DNA of 64,000 bases, from assembly GCA_907163345.1 (NCBI GenBank), contig CAJQUN010001229.1, forward strand, positions 1-64,000, written 5' to 3'. Source of the stretch: Haberlea rhodopensis. Taxonomy: Eukaryota > Streptophyta > Magnoliopsida > Lamiales > Gesneriaceae. The notes under the pieces were generated by a model. That model saw only the letters and a program-made list of their open reading frames with translations. It was not told the DNA's origin and searched no databases. Positions within the stretch are counted from its first letter, which is position 1. Every line of letters starts with the position of its first letter. The translations under genes and the position numbers were made by a program. Positions 36,008 to 47,094 of this stretch are shown piece after piece.

Positions 36008-38780
36008 TGTGATGTCCGGGAATTATGGTGGTAATCCCGGTGTTGTATTAATCCTTGATGGATTTTTAATTGTGGCAATTAGGAATTAATTGCGGTTTGG
36101 CATCTCCCGAGGTTGGTAAATCGGGCATTTGGGATCGTTGGATCCCGAGGTTGAGATCGTATTCTCATTCCGGTGAAAACCTGCGAGTTGGGTTTTTAGT
36201 GTGACTCGGAATCTCGGGTGCTTTGTGTGGGCACCGGTAGGGGGTTTTTGAGTTAGAGAGAGAGTTTTTGAAAACAGATGATTTTTAATGAATCATGATG
36301 TATTTGTGGGGCTATTAGTATCTCGGGGTATTTTTGCTATAAATACCAGTTGGACCCGAGATTTTAATGATCGGAACCATTTTCCTCTTCTTCTTCTCTC
36401 TCCCCGTACCCGCGCCATTCCCGATCCCCTTTTGACCCACGCCGCTTCCAGGCGTGCGCCCGCCGCCGTCCGGCCGCCGTTCGGCGCGTGCCACCCGCCG
36501 TTGGCTTCGTCTCTTCCAGGCGCTCCTATTCATACCATCAATTTGAAGTTTGGTCGCGATTTGAGCTCGGATTTCTGCAGAAAGCGCTAGGGTTAGAACT
36601 GGATTTCTGTTCGATTTTGTGGCTCGATTTTGGTACGATTTTTGGGGCTCTTTTTCCAGTGTTTTTGGGGCGTTTTGTACAGCATTTTTGTGTCAAAAAT
36701 GTATGCTTTGTGATTCATAAAATTTGGTTGCCAGTTGATTCGATTTGAGCGCTGGATTGCATGGTTTTAGTTCGAATTTCTTGCTGTTGGGCGGGTTAGG
36801 GTTCGAAAATTTGGGGTTTTGGCTTGGGGATGTTTATTCATATTGTTAATTGATTAATTCATGTTTTGGATGAATTATGGTGATTATTTGGGAATGGTTT
36901 GTGTTGAGTTGAAAGAATTGGGTTTTTAAATAATTTTGGGTTGGTTGGTTTGAGGAGTGTTTATTTGTAGTGTTGGATGGTTTTGGTTGGTTTTATGTTA
37001 TATTTGAAGTGGGTTTGAGTTGTAGGCGATTTGGTGTTGGAAGGAGCTCATTCATGGAGGTTCCTCGCGTTTACAGGGCTCCTCGATCGATCCGAAAATA
37101 ATTTCGATCGATCGAGCATGGCAGAATGTGTTTTGTGGCGTTGGAACAGTGGACCGATCGATCGGGATTTGGACCGATCGATCGGAGGATGGTTCTCGAT
37201 CGATCGAGATGAGATTTCGATCGATCGAGCTGGCCAGTGTGGGTGCCCTTTTTTTTTATTGTTTCTTGGCTCTTTTGGGTGTCTTGCATGCTTTTCCCCG
37301 GGTTATTTTAAAAGGCTAATTGTCATAGATTGACATTATTTTTGGGGGTATTATACATGCTTAGCCGGGAATTTTATAATTTGGTAATCGTCTTGGATGG
37401 ACGATATGTTTGGGAGTTTTGAACGTGCTTGGGCACGTGGTTGCATGCTCATGCTTGATTATGGGTTGTTTATGTGTTTTAGCACATGTTTCTCGGGGCA
37501 TGGAACTCAAGCCAGGCTTGACATGGACTACGGAATTTTAAGGTACGTATAACGTACGAGCATAGCCTTTTATAATGTTGCAATAGTGAAATGCATGATA
37601 TATGGTAATTGTAATAAATGGGCATTGAAATGCATGGTGTGTGTCATTTACAATAAATGGGTATTGAAATGCATGGTGTATGGTATTGGAAATAGATGGG
37701 TGTCGAAATGCATGATTCATGGTACTTGCAATAATTGGATTGTGGAATGCATGGTATATGGTAACTGTGATAAATAGACATACATTGGAAATCATAGGGT
37801 GCCGCTTTCGAGCGAGCAACGATTGGGTGTTGTCGCCGTTGAGCGACCATCGGTTATGACGCCGCTATTGTTGAGCGTGCGCTGGGTTTAGAATGCCGCT
37901 ATTGTGGAGCGAGCAATGTTATGGGAACATGGAATCCTTGGTTAAATATGTGTGAAATCTATGGCCTATATATAATGATTTTACACATTGATTATGGAAC
38001 TGGCATGATAGAACTGTATTAGTTAATCTATATGGCGATTAACTGGCTTTGGGAATCTAATGAGTTTGGTTATTTTGAGAACAGGGACAATACATGGGAT
38101 CCCGGATGAGGGTGTTACCATCCAGGGAGTATCATTTAAATTATGGCATTTACATTCTGTAAATTTATGAATTGCAATGTTATGATTATTGGATTGGTGG
38201 TATTGGTATGCTCACCCCGTGTGGGGGCTGTCTCTGTTGGGGCAGGTATTACAGGTGTAGCAGCGGCTTTGGAGTCGAGCTCGGGCTGTTGGTTAGAGGT
38301 ACTTCCAGGATCGAGGTACCAGAGCTGGCTGGATAGACGCTCAGATCCAGAGTTGAGATCGAGTGGCGCTTGGGAGGTGCTTCCAGGATTGAGGCACCGG
38401 TAACGGTATCTGGGAGTATGGTATTTTATACTTTATGTACACATACGATTATTTGGTGCTCGTTGGTGAGCGACGTATACGTGTGCATGGGTTGTATAAA
38501 AGGGCAAAGGTCTTTTCTTTTCATCTATATTGTGATATGCAATTAATAGGGAACTGCTAGATGAATTGAGAAGTAATTAGTGTATATCGGGAGTACATGA
38601 CATGCTAAATGGTTTAGTTGGAAAAATGGAAATGGTATGTATTGGATTAAAAGGAAAAATCTTATTATCGGTATATTATGCTAATATAGCATATGGTTAT
38701 TTTCCAACATAGATGGTTACATGTACATGATTAGGGGATTTATGCGCTAATTACGGGTTAAGGGCACGGGGGTCCTTACA
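36008..38780 (+). mobile_element. Solo LTR (2,773 bp) nested in Element 1
   Basis: It begins TGTGATGTCCGGG and ends GGGGGTCCTTACA, flanked by the 5-bp duplication CCAAT (36003-36007 and 38781-38785). The host pol frame continues without shift once one CCAAT and the LTR are left out, which confirms the borders. A TATA box (TATAAATA, about 36340) and a GC-rich leader (36410-36500) follow the U3 part. It further contains a cluster of CGATCGATCG palindromes (37085-37230), GGTACGT...ACGTACG (37540-37560) and two small tandem arrays. No internal genes remain, as expected from LTR-LTR recombination. Confidence 0.9.
37580..37925 (+). repeat. Two short tandem arrays in the solo LTR
   Basis: GAAATGCATG (G/A)T recurs about every 39-40 bp at 37588, 37627, 37667, 37706 and, as GGAATGCATG, 37745. 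Directly after comes a second array with GCCGCTATTGTTGAGCG-like units (37798-37920), three to four diverged copies. Confidence 0.85.
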
Positions 38781-38785
38781 CCAAT

Positions 38786-41700
38786 CATGAACGAGTTCAG
38801 GGCTGTAGCGTCTACGTTCCATCAAAAAATCAAATTCCCGGTAGGGAAGGGGGTCGGAGAAGTAAAGGGAGACCAGCCGTCGGCGAAGAGATGTTACACA
38901 GAGACAGTGAGAGTGGAAGTAAAGAGGTCAAGACATGAGGAAGGCAGCGGTGACCAGGGAGATCGAAGGGTTAACCTCATACAGAGAATCCAAAAGACGC
39001 AAGAGGTACAGGCAGTGTTGGAAAAAGAAGAGGAGGTTGTCCTGGTTCCTGGTCGCCCGGAAAAAACAACAAGGGTAGCCTCAGATCTAAGCACGGATCT
39101 GAGACATGAGCTGCTGAGTTGTCTATCCAGGCATGTTGACTTGTTCGCATGGTCTTCAGCAGAGTTGACAGGGATTCATCCTGAAGTTGCGTAGCACAGA
39201 CTGAGTGTCGACCCAGGGATCAAAGTAACAAGACAGAAAAAGAGACATTTTGGACCAGAGAAAGATAGGGTTATAAGCAAGGAAGTCCATATATTGTTAA
39301 AGGCCGGGCAAATTCGCGAAGTACAGTTTCCTACCTGCCTGTCCAATGTGGTCTTAGTACCAAAGTCCGCCGGAAAGTGGAGGATGTGCATTGACTTCAG
39401 AGATTTGAACAAGACCTGCCCCAAAGATTGTTACCCGCTGCATCGCATAGATCAGCTCGTGGATTCCACCTCGGGATATGAGCTGTTGTGCTTTATGGAT
39501 GCTTACCAAGGTTACCACCAAATCCCCTTAGCGCAGAAGGATCAGGAGAAAGTCAGCTTCATCACCTCAAAAGGAACATACTGCTATGTGGTCATGCCAT
39601 TCGGCCTCAAAAACGCAGGGGCCACGTATCAAAGACTGATGGATAAGGTATTCGTGGGGCAAGCAGGGCGGAACGTCGAGGTCTACGTTGATGTATACTA
39701 GTCAAATCAAGGAGCAGGTCAGATCTCATACCTGATTTGGAGGAAACATTCGCTACCCTGAAAAGATTCGGGCTGAAATTGAACCCTGCCAAAGGTGTAT
39801 TTGGGGTGAAGAGTGGGAAATTTTTGGGTTTTATGGTAACAGACAGACGAATTGAGGTCAACTCGGAGAAAATCAGAGCGGTACAGGATATGGCTTCCCC
39901 TAGAAACATAAGGGAGGTCCAAAAACTGACCGGTCGGATTGCTTCTTTAGCACGTTTCATTTCCAGATAGGCACATAGGAGTTATCCTTTCTTTCAAGTG
40001 CTAAGGAAAGCTAAGAAATTCGAGTGGGGATGAAGGATGCGAGAAGGCATTCGCCGACCTGAATAAGCATTTGGGCGAACTACCTGTGTTGGTCAAACCT
40101 AATCCAGGAGAAAAGTTGTGGGTTTACCTCTCGGCCACATAGCAGGCGGTCAGCTCTGTCTTGATCAAACAGGAGGGGACGGATCAGAAGCCGGTTTATT
40201 ATGTCAGCCACGCCCTGCGAGGGGCAGAACTCATGTACCCGGAGATTGAGAAACTGTCTTTTGCTCTGGTCATAACCGCGAGAAGGTTGAGACCGTACTT
40301 CCTGTCCCACCCAATTTTGGTATTGACAAATAGCCCAACAGGGAGGATCATGACACAACCCGATGTATCAGGAAGGCTGGTCAAATGGATGATCGAACTT
40401 GGCGAGTACGACATATCGTATCAAGTGAGAACATCTATTAAAGGTCAGGCGTTATCTGATTTTTTGGCGAAAATGACCACGCCAGAGCAGGAAGCATGGA
40501 AAGTGTATGTTGATGGAGCCTCGAACAGCGAGGGGTGTGGAGTTGGAACAGTGTTGATCTCTCCGACCGGCGAGAAGATGAAGGTGGCGGTAAAGTTGAG
40601 TTTCCGAGCTTCCAACAACGAGGCAGAGTATGAAGCAGTCCTAACTGGGCTTAAGCTAGCTCGGGAGGTAGGTGCTAGCAGAGTAGTTCTCCACTCTGAC
40701 TCCCAGCTAGCAACCCAGCATGTGAATGGAAATTTCGAAGTCAAGAGCGAAAGAATGATGGACTATTTGAAAGCAATCCAAGAGATGTCCGAAAACTTTT
40801 CTGAGTGGAGCATAGTGCAAGTACCCCGGATCAAAAATCATGAAGCAGACCAGCTCGCAAAGTGGGCCACGTCGTTAGGACCTGTGTGTCAAATGGAGGT
40901 CGTATTCCAGACCGAGCTAGCACCATTGACGCCATCATCAGAGCCCTCTGAAACTCCCCGAGTCGAAAGCTGGATGACTCCTCTTCTAAAATATCTGGGG
41001 AGCTCTGAACTCCCTTCAGATAAGAATGAGGCAAGGAGGGTAAAAAGGCAGGTTTTCCGATTCGTTTTGATCGGGGGTACCTTTTACAAAAGATCTTTCG
41101 CATGACCTCTGCTCAGGTGCCTAGCCGAGGAAGAGGCTAGTTACGTACTTCATGAGATACATGAGGGCTCCTGCGGGGATCACCTAGGCAGCCTGGCCCT
41201 GTCTCGAAAAACTCTCCTGGCCGGTTATTTTTGGCCCACTTTGAGAAGAGACGCAGTAAAAGTTGTGGCCACTTCTGAGGGCTGCCAGAGACATGGAAAA
41301 TTCCAACCACAATCGGCTCAGTTCATGAGATCTATGGTAGCGGCCTGTCCATTCGACCAGTGGGAAATGAACATCGTGGGACCTTTTCCTATTGCTCCAA
41401 GACAGAAGAAATTCCTGATAGTGGCTATTGATTACTTTTCAAAATGGGCTGAGGCTGAGACCCTAGCCAGGATTACTGAGGAAGACGTGCTGGGTTTCTT
41501 GTGGAAGAATGTCGTGTGTCGGTTTGGGGTTCCAAGGAAGTTGATCTCCGACAAGGGAGGCAGTTTCAAGGGCGAAAGCTGGCAGTCTGGTGCCAGGAGA
41601 TGAAGATCGAGCAAGCCTTTACCTCAGTGGCATACCCTCAAAGCAATGGCCAGGGGGAAGTTACCAACCGATCTATAGTGCAAGCATTGAAGGCAAGGCT

Positions 41701-42190
41701 ATATGGGGTAGGAAAAGATTGGGCTGACGAACTTCCTAGTGTACTATGGGCTTACCGAACTACGCCCCGAACTCCTACAGGGGAGACGCCCTTCAGTATG
41801 GTTTATGGTTCGGAAGCAGTTTTACCAGCAGAAATAGGAGCGACCTCGGCCAGGGTACAAGCTTATGACGAGGACAATGACGAACGCCGAGCTCTAGACC
41901 TAGACATGATATGCGAAAGAAGGGAGATGGCGGTGATCAGGATGGAGTCCTATCGAAACAAAGTAGTCAAGGCTTATAACAAGCGAGTGATACCTCGGAG
42001 TTTCCAGGTCGGAGACCTTGTACTCAAAAAGGTCCAGTCAACAGAAATCAGGAAATTTGACCCTAAATGGGAAGGACCCTACAAAGTAGTTCAGAAAGTG
42101 AGCTCTGGAGCATACTACTTAGAAGATGCAGATGGAAAAAAGCTGAAAAGACCTTGGAACGCGTTTCATCTTAGGAAATATTATTCTTAA
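38786..42190 (+). pseudogene. pol of Element 1: RT, two RNases H, integrase
   Basis: The linker NEFRAVASTFHQKIKFP starts at 38788. The RT frame (39294-39701) has WRMCIDFRDLNKTCPKDCYP and MPFGLKNAGATYQRLMDKVF, but a 2-base loss in the catalytic YVDD codons (about 39696) shifts the frame. Further stops lie at 39968 and around 40030-40140. 40161-41105 has the Gypsy RNase H and connection, then a second RNase H (VYVDGASNSEGCGVG, NNEAEYEAVLTG, LHSDSQL, NHEADQLAKW) with its acidic residues present. The integrase (41241-42190) reads WEMNIVGPF where the family has an Asp, so the first catalytic Asp is Asn (41370-41372), and it shifts frame near 41580. The C-terminus (GDLVLKKV, WEGPYKV) is intact. The whole cannot be active. 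Confidence 0.9.
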
Positions 42191-42280
42191 GCACGGTGTA
42201 TCTCTATGATGTATGAGCCCACAGCGACAAATTATTAAATGAAGTATTATTAAAAAATAGTCCAATGGATAAGTTAAAGA

Positions 42281-42590
42281 AAAAGTTAAGGTCCGCCCTG
42301 ACTACGATAAAAGTTAAGGTCCACACTGTCTATGAAAGTTAAGGTCCGCCCTGGCTACTATAAAAGTTAAGGTCCGCCCTGACTATGAAAGTTAAGGTCC
42401 GCCCTGACTACGATAAAAGTTAAGGTCCGCTATGACTATGAAAGTTAAGGTCCGCCCTGACTACGATAAAAGTTAAGGTTCGCCCTGACTAAGAAAAGGT
42501 TAAGGTCCGCCCTGACTATGAAAGTTAAGGTCCGCCCTGACTATGATAAAAGTTAAGGTCCGCCCTGACTGGGAAAAATTAAGTTCTGTT
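42281..42590 (+). repeat. Minisatellite behind pol of Element 1, 11-12 units
   Basis: AAAGTTAAGGTCCGCCCTGACT recurs about every 26-28 bp. Units ending ACGAT and units ending ATG often alternate, giving a double period of about 54 bp. Such arrays between pol and the extra ORF are known from Tat elements. Confidence 0.95.
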
Positions 42591-42961
42591 TTGATGAACG
42601 ATCAGGGTTTAATCAAACGAACAACTATGGCCAGAGCCCGCCCTCAGCCCGTGGTTATCGCAGCCTACACTAAAGGTTATAGCTGATAAAGGCCACGTGC
42701 TCGTGCTCCTTGCATAAGTTTGGAACAGGTCAGCCTCGTTATTATTTAAATCTACTTAATAATTTTAGAACCACGGAGTTACAGGGGCAGTGCAACTCAT
42801 TTTTGTATTAAGTTAAATTCAATTATTCTGTGAATGGGCAGATGTTTTTACTTCTACCAAGGGTAACAACATAGCTCGGCATAATAAAAATTTCATTAAA
42901 TAAAATTATGCAAGCAACACCGATTACATTTCATAGAAGAAATACAGCCTTATCGATTACC

Positions 42962-44967
42962 CTAATTAATAAAGTCGGGAGGGATGTTGGCCACAATGGC
43001 CTGGAGGTCCAAGAAGTCGTCAGGATCTTGATCCTCAGGAGGGAAGCCCTGTGCCTTGAACTGCTCCTTGCAGCCTTCGAAGCCAAGGTCGAGGAATTGA
43101 AACGCCTTCGCTGCAAGGAGTTTCTTGAACTCCTCCGACTTCAAGAAAGCATATTTCCGCCCGACCTCTCCAGCAATGTACGACTCCAGCTCTGATCGAG
43201 ATCTGTTCAGCTCTGCGGTAGAGTTTGTCAGGACAATATCTTTCTGAGACAGTACAGAGCGGAGTCGTTCAACCTCAGCACGGTACTTTCTCAGCTCTGT
43301 CTCTAGGGCCGCTAGCCGTTTGGACTGCAGCTCATTAACCTCCCTAAGTTCGGCTTCGGCAGCCTCAGCTCGCTTAGTAGCCTCTCGAAGCTTCTTTCTG
43401 ACATCGGACGAAGACTGGCCATAATTGGATCCCCTCCGAACGCTTTCGCGCAGCATTATCAAGCCCTGAATAAGAGTAATGATAAGAAAGTATAAGGCAA
43501 TAGAGGGCGCTCGTAGGAGATCAGTACGAACACATACCGATAAGGTTCGTGCCAGCCCTTCCCGAGCCAAGGGCCTCCACTTCATCCCGGCCATGGCATG
43601 TTGATCCGCGCCCGTAGTAATGCATTATAGTATCTCAGCCGAAATTCCGGAAACGGGGTCAGTAATCAGGCTCGTGGATTGGGTATATTCAATTGGGAGG
43701 CCTGGAGAGCCCGGCCCGACTGTTCGAGCCGATTGCGGGCTCTGGAGGAAGTCTTCCGACATTTCAACATGGGGTGCTAAGGAGGTGGTCACTTCTTCCC
43801 GGACCGAGGCGACAGGGGCTTTCCCGTCCCTTTTCCTTTTGCGCTGCGCAAGAGCAGCTTCCCCGCTTTCTTCAGAATGGAGGGTTACTACTGGGGCGGC
43901 CTGAGGAGCATGAGGGGGTGAGGGAGCTCGTTCTTCAGCCTGGTGCTTGGGAGCCGCTCTCCCTTTCCCCTTCTTTTGAGAAACCATGGCGGAGAGCATC
44001 TGGTTGAAAGACATAGTACCTACATAGAAGCAACAATCATGAGTATAATGATAGTATAGCAAATAAAAAAAAAGCTCAGATCGATGAGGACGCACCAGGA
44101 AGAGGACTAGCTGTGTAAGAGCTCGGTCTGTAACGCCTGAGTACGTCCTCTCGAATCAGGATGGTGGTGTCGAATTGTCGACCCCCTATGGCTGACATGA
44201 CCTTCTGATAAAAAACGTCTTCCTTATATCTGTGCGGGAGAGGGCGATCCTCGGGAAGAGAATCCCTCCAAGCCATAGGGCAAGACCAAGGTCGGGGCGG
44301 TTTGACAAAAAAATAAGTTTCCTTCCATCCTTTGTGAGAACTCGGGATTTTTTCCAAAAACTTACATGACGGCCTAGACCCAAAATAAAACAGGCCTGGA
44401 AAGGTGGTATTCTTAACATGGAAAAAATAGTGCAGAAGGGCAGGAGAGAAGGGGAGGTTCAAAGATTGGAACAGAGCAGCTGTGGCGGCCATATTTTGAT
44501 AAAAGTTAGGACTGAGCTGACTAAGGGAAACACAAAAATAACTAGATAGGTCTTGGTACAGAGAGGGGACGGGGAAGCGCAGCCCGCTCCTGATTTGCTC
44601 AATAAAAAAAGAAAAAAAAACCTGGAGGAGGAACGTGGGGACGATCTCCCAACCCTCGTATTCGTACCTCATGGTCAGGAGGAATGAAATGGGAACGAAG
44701 AAGAGCTTCAGCCTCAGCCAAAACCCGGGAACTCAGGACCTCGTACCAGGGTACTCCAGCCCGAACCAAGTCTCGAGGGTCAACCTCGAAGTTATGAGGA
44801 AATGGCTCGGGGTTAGGACGAGGAGGGACTTGAAGGAGAGGGATGGCGCTAACAACCTCCCTCATTGGCTCACTACGGGTCGGAGGGCTCGAAAGCCCGG
44901 ACCCCGAGGCATCCCCGGTCGAACCCCTGAGGGCGGCTCCGGAGGTAGAAGAGGTCGAATTCGACAT
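42962..44967 (-). pseudogene. Antisense ORF of Element 1 (Transposase_28-like, 3 exons)
   Basis: On the minus strand, exons 44967 to 44096, about 44018 to 43538, and 43465 to 42962 have fitting splice sites (CCTG/gtgcgt..tgtag, TATCG/gtatgt..ttcag). Exon 1 encodes a Ser/Pro-rich start, HVPPPGFF, LRFPVPSLYQDLSSYF and KFLEKIPSSHKGWK, which match the Pfam family Transposase_28, 'putative gypsy type transposon'. Exon 2 has basic, nuclear-type signals (QKKGKGRAA, RKRKRDG). Exon 3 is a long coiled coil ending FLDLQAIVANIPPDFIN. Tat elements of the Retand/Ogre group are known to carry such an extra ORF, whose job is unknown. A slip in a T run (about 44620) and a TAA near 43625 break it here. It lies opposite to gag-pol. 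Confidence 0.8.
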
Positions 44968-45071
44968 AAGGAAAATAAAAGGAAGGCACTTACTAGAATC
45001 AAAGCGAAGCGTGCGAGAAGAGAAGGAGGAGGCGAGCGGCGAGAGAAAAGTGAAACGGATGAGGGGGATTA

Positions 45072-45083
45072 TGGTATATATAG
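45072..45083 (-). promoter_or_regulatory. TATA box for the antisense ORF of Element 1
   Basis: The minus strand reads CTATATATACCAT about 110 bp before the antisense start codon. It is separate from the LTR promoter, so the ORF probably has its own transcript. Confidence 0.6.
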
Positions 45084-45335
45084 GCCACCGAAGCGGTGGG
45101 CCTTTTGGGCCTGGCCCATTCGAACGACAAGGATAGGGGGAGACCAAGCGTCGCGAGCGCAGATGAGGACGCGTGGCAGCTTCACCGATTGAGACGCATG
45201 TCACCAGTCGCTTCTTGCTGACAACATGTCCCATCAAGATTCAAAGTATAAAGACTGACAACTAGAAATGGGTCTCGGCCTAACACGAATAGTCGAGGAC
45301 AGCGCTACTCTAGCTCGACTAGAGGGGGATACTCA

Positions 45336-46141
45336 TGATACCCCTAAGAGAGGTCAGTACGACCTAAGCCTAATTTTACGGGTATGACCCGACCCTGCCT
45401 CGTCCGTTACTGCTCGGGTAACCCTCGGTGGATATCTTTGTGCTCCAGATTCAAGCCTGTCCTCATGAACTCAGCGCGGCCCATATACCTAGCTCAGCCC
45501 TGACCTTCATCCACAGCCAATCGATCCAACCCTGACTAACCTCACCTGAATCGCACAATGTGACCGAGCTGGAGTGACAACTCAGGGCGGATCCCTGGGT
45601 CCCTGTTCTATTCAGCGTCAGCAGTACCATCGCGGGCACTAGTGGTCCATCGTCCGAGTTATCTATAACTTATTTTGTCCTAAAACAGGGAACTACGCCT
45701 AAATAAGCCAATTAGAAAGTGACCAGTACCGAGAGAATATTTTGTAGTACTATCAAGATCTCGCCGGTAGGATGTCGTATGATGTGTACAGTATTTGTCG
45801 GTGGTCCCCATCCTCTGAGACAAAAATACTCAGAGGAATATTTGCAGTGGTCCCCCTAAACATCCGCCGGCCATAGCAGGTTGTCCTTCTCACTCCCTCA
45901 CTATATATACGTCTAAGGTATCACGTTTGAAAGGTAATTGAATCTTTTTACTTATTCCCGACCTTTGCACAACTAAAAGCTCTTATTCACATATCCTCTA
46001 TCCTGACTTGATCGTCGGAGGGGCCCCGCCGGAGAACCCTCTCCGGCTCCCTTTCTAACTTTTCTTTTTCAGGATAGCTTACCTCCGTTGAAGGGGTTAT
46101 TGTTAACCGAGGAAGACACCCTACCAAAATCCGAGGTAACA
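45336..46141 (+). repeat. 3' LTR of Element 1
   Basis: 806 bp, TGATACCCC...GGTAACA, with TATATATAC at about 45902. It is preceded by a purine-rich AGAGGGGGAT as polypurine tract. Confidence 0.95.
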
Positions 46142-46284
46142 AATTTGTTTATTAATATTGAAAGTTGATTTGATGTATTTTTTTCATCGACCATTATAAC
46201 TACAAATGGGGATGTGAAATTATTTTTTACATGTGTTTGAACACATGTCTTTCCCAAATGAGAAATGTTTATATAATTGGATTG

Positions 46285-46861
46285 TAGGGGTGTGCATCGG
46301 TTCGGTTAACCGGCCTAACCAGACCGAACTGAAATTTTTCGATTCGATTTTCGATTTTTTTAAAAAAAGTTCGATTTTCGGTTACAGGGTTCGGTTAACC
46401 AAATCGAAAACCGAACTTTTTAAAAAAATTACTATTTTTAAAAAAAAATTAATAAAATTAAATGATTAATAAATATTTTTTAATGGTTTCTTTCGTGCTC
46501 GCATGAATAAAAACTCATAATTTAATTATTGTTTTCAAGTATAATATAATTTAGTTTGTTGTCTCTTTTAAACTCGACTTTTTGGTATAAATAACTTCAA
46601 AATAATATTAAAATTTTTGAATTAAAATGTTAAAAATCATTTTGAATCCAATGTATGATGTATTAGTATTTATATTTATGTTGGATTTCCTTTAGACTAA
46701 CCATCAAATTCAAAAAAAAAAGTCCAAATTTGTTTTCAAAAAAAAAAATACGGTTTTAACCGAAACCAAACCGAAACCGAACCAAACAATTTCAGTTCGG
46801 TTTTCGATTTTCCGAAATTTCGGTTTGTTTATGTTAGAAACCGAAGCGATGAACACCCCTA
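46285..46861. mobile_element. hAT-type MITE A (577 bp)
   Basis: It begins TAGGGGTGTGCATCGGTTCGG and ends CCGAAGCGATGAACACCCCTA, terminal inverted repeats of about 21 bp with two mismatches. The flanks TTGGATTG and TGGTATTG are a plausible 8-bp target duplication with two changes. The interior is AT-rich with repeated CGGTTTTCGATTTT/AAAATCGAAAACCG arms and has no gene. Confidence 0.85.
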
Positions 46862-47094
46862 TGGTATTGAACGATTTGATGTAATTTGTACAAAAAAGAT
46901 TGCAAAAATTAATTTATTAAAATTTATTGAAATCGACCCGATATTATAATGACCGACAATATTGTCGAAACTGGTATTATAATATTATTGGCTCTGGTAA
47001 CACCAACCATCAATATAAGTGTGGAGTTCTTGAGTTCGAGACATCTCATCCCCACCCCCCGAATCTGAAATAAAAATAAAAATGGAGTTTGAAC

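Larger units (their letters stand above)
33677..46141 (+). mobile_element. Element 1: Tat-lineage Gypsy LTR retrotransposon, complete but dead
   Basis: The element is bounded by LTRs 33677-34500 and 45336-46141 (TG...CA) and a perfect 5-bp target duplication AATTT (33672-33676 and 46142-46146). The order is LTR, primer site, gag, protease, reverse transcriptase, RNase H, archaeal-type RNase H, integrase, minisatellite, antisense ORF, polypurine-like AGAGGGGGAT, LTR. The double RNase H and the extra ORF after pol mark the Tat lineage. By eye the LTRs differ at roughly 5 percent of sites plus a 17-bp indel, so insertion is not recent. gag and pol have several stops and frameshifts, and a solo LTR splits the element at 36008-38780. 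Confidence 0.95.

Noticed and set aside
37031..37333. Frames with repeated Asp-Arg-Ser in the solo LTR
   Set aside because: The Ile-Asp-Arg-Ser repeats come from translating the CGATCGATCG boxes, readable in several frames on both strands; not coding.
42281..42590. CRISPR-like regular repeats
   Set aside because: Plant retrotransposon context, no distinct spacers, units abut directly: a minisatellite.
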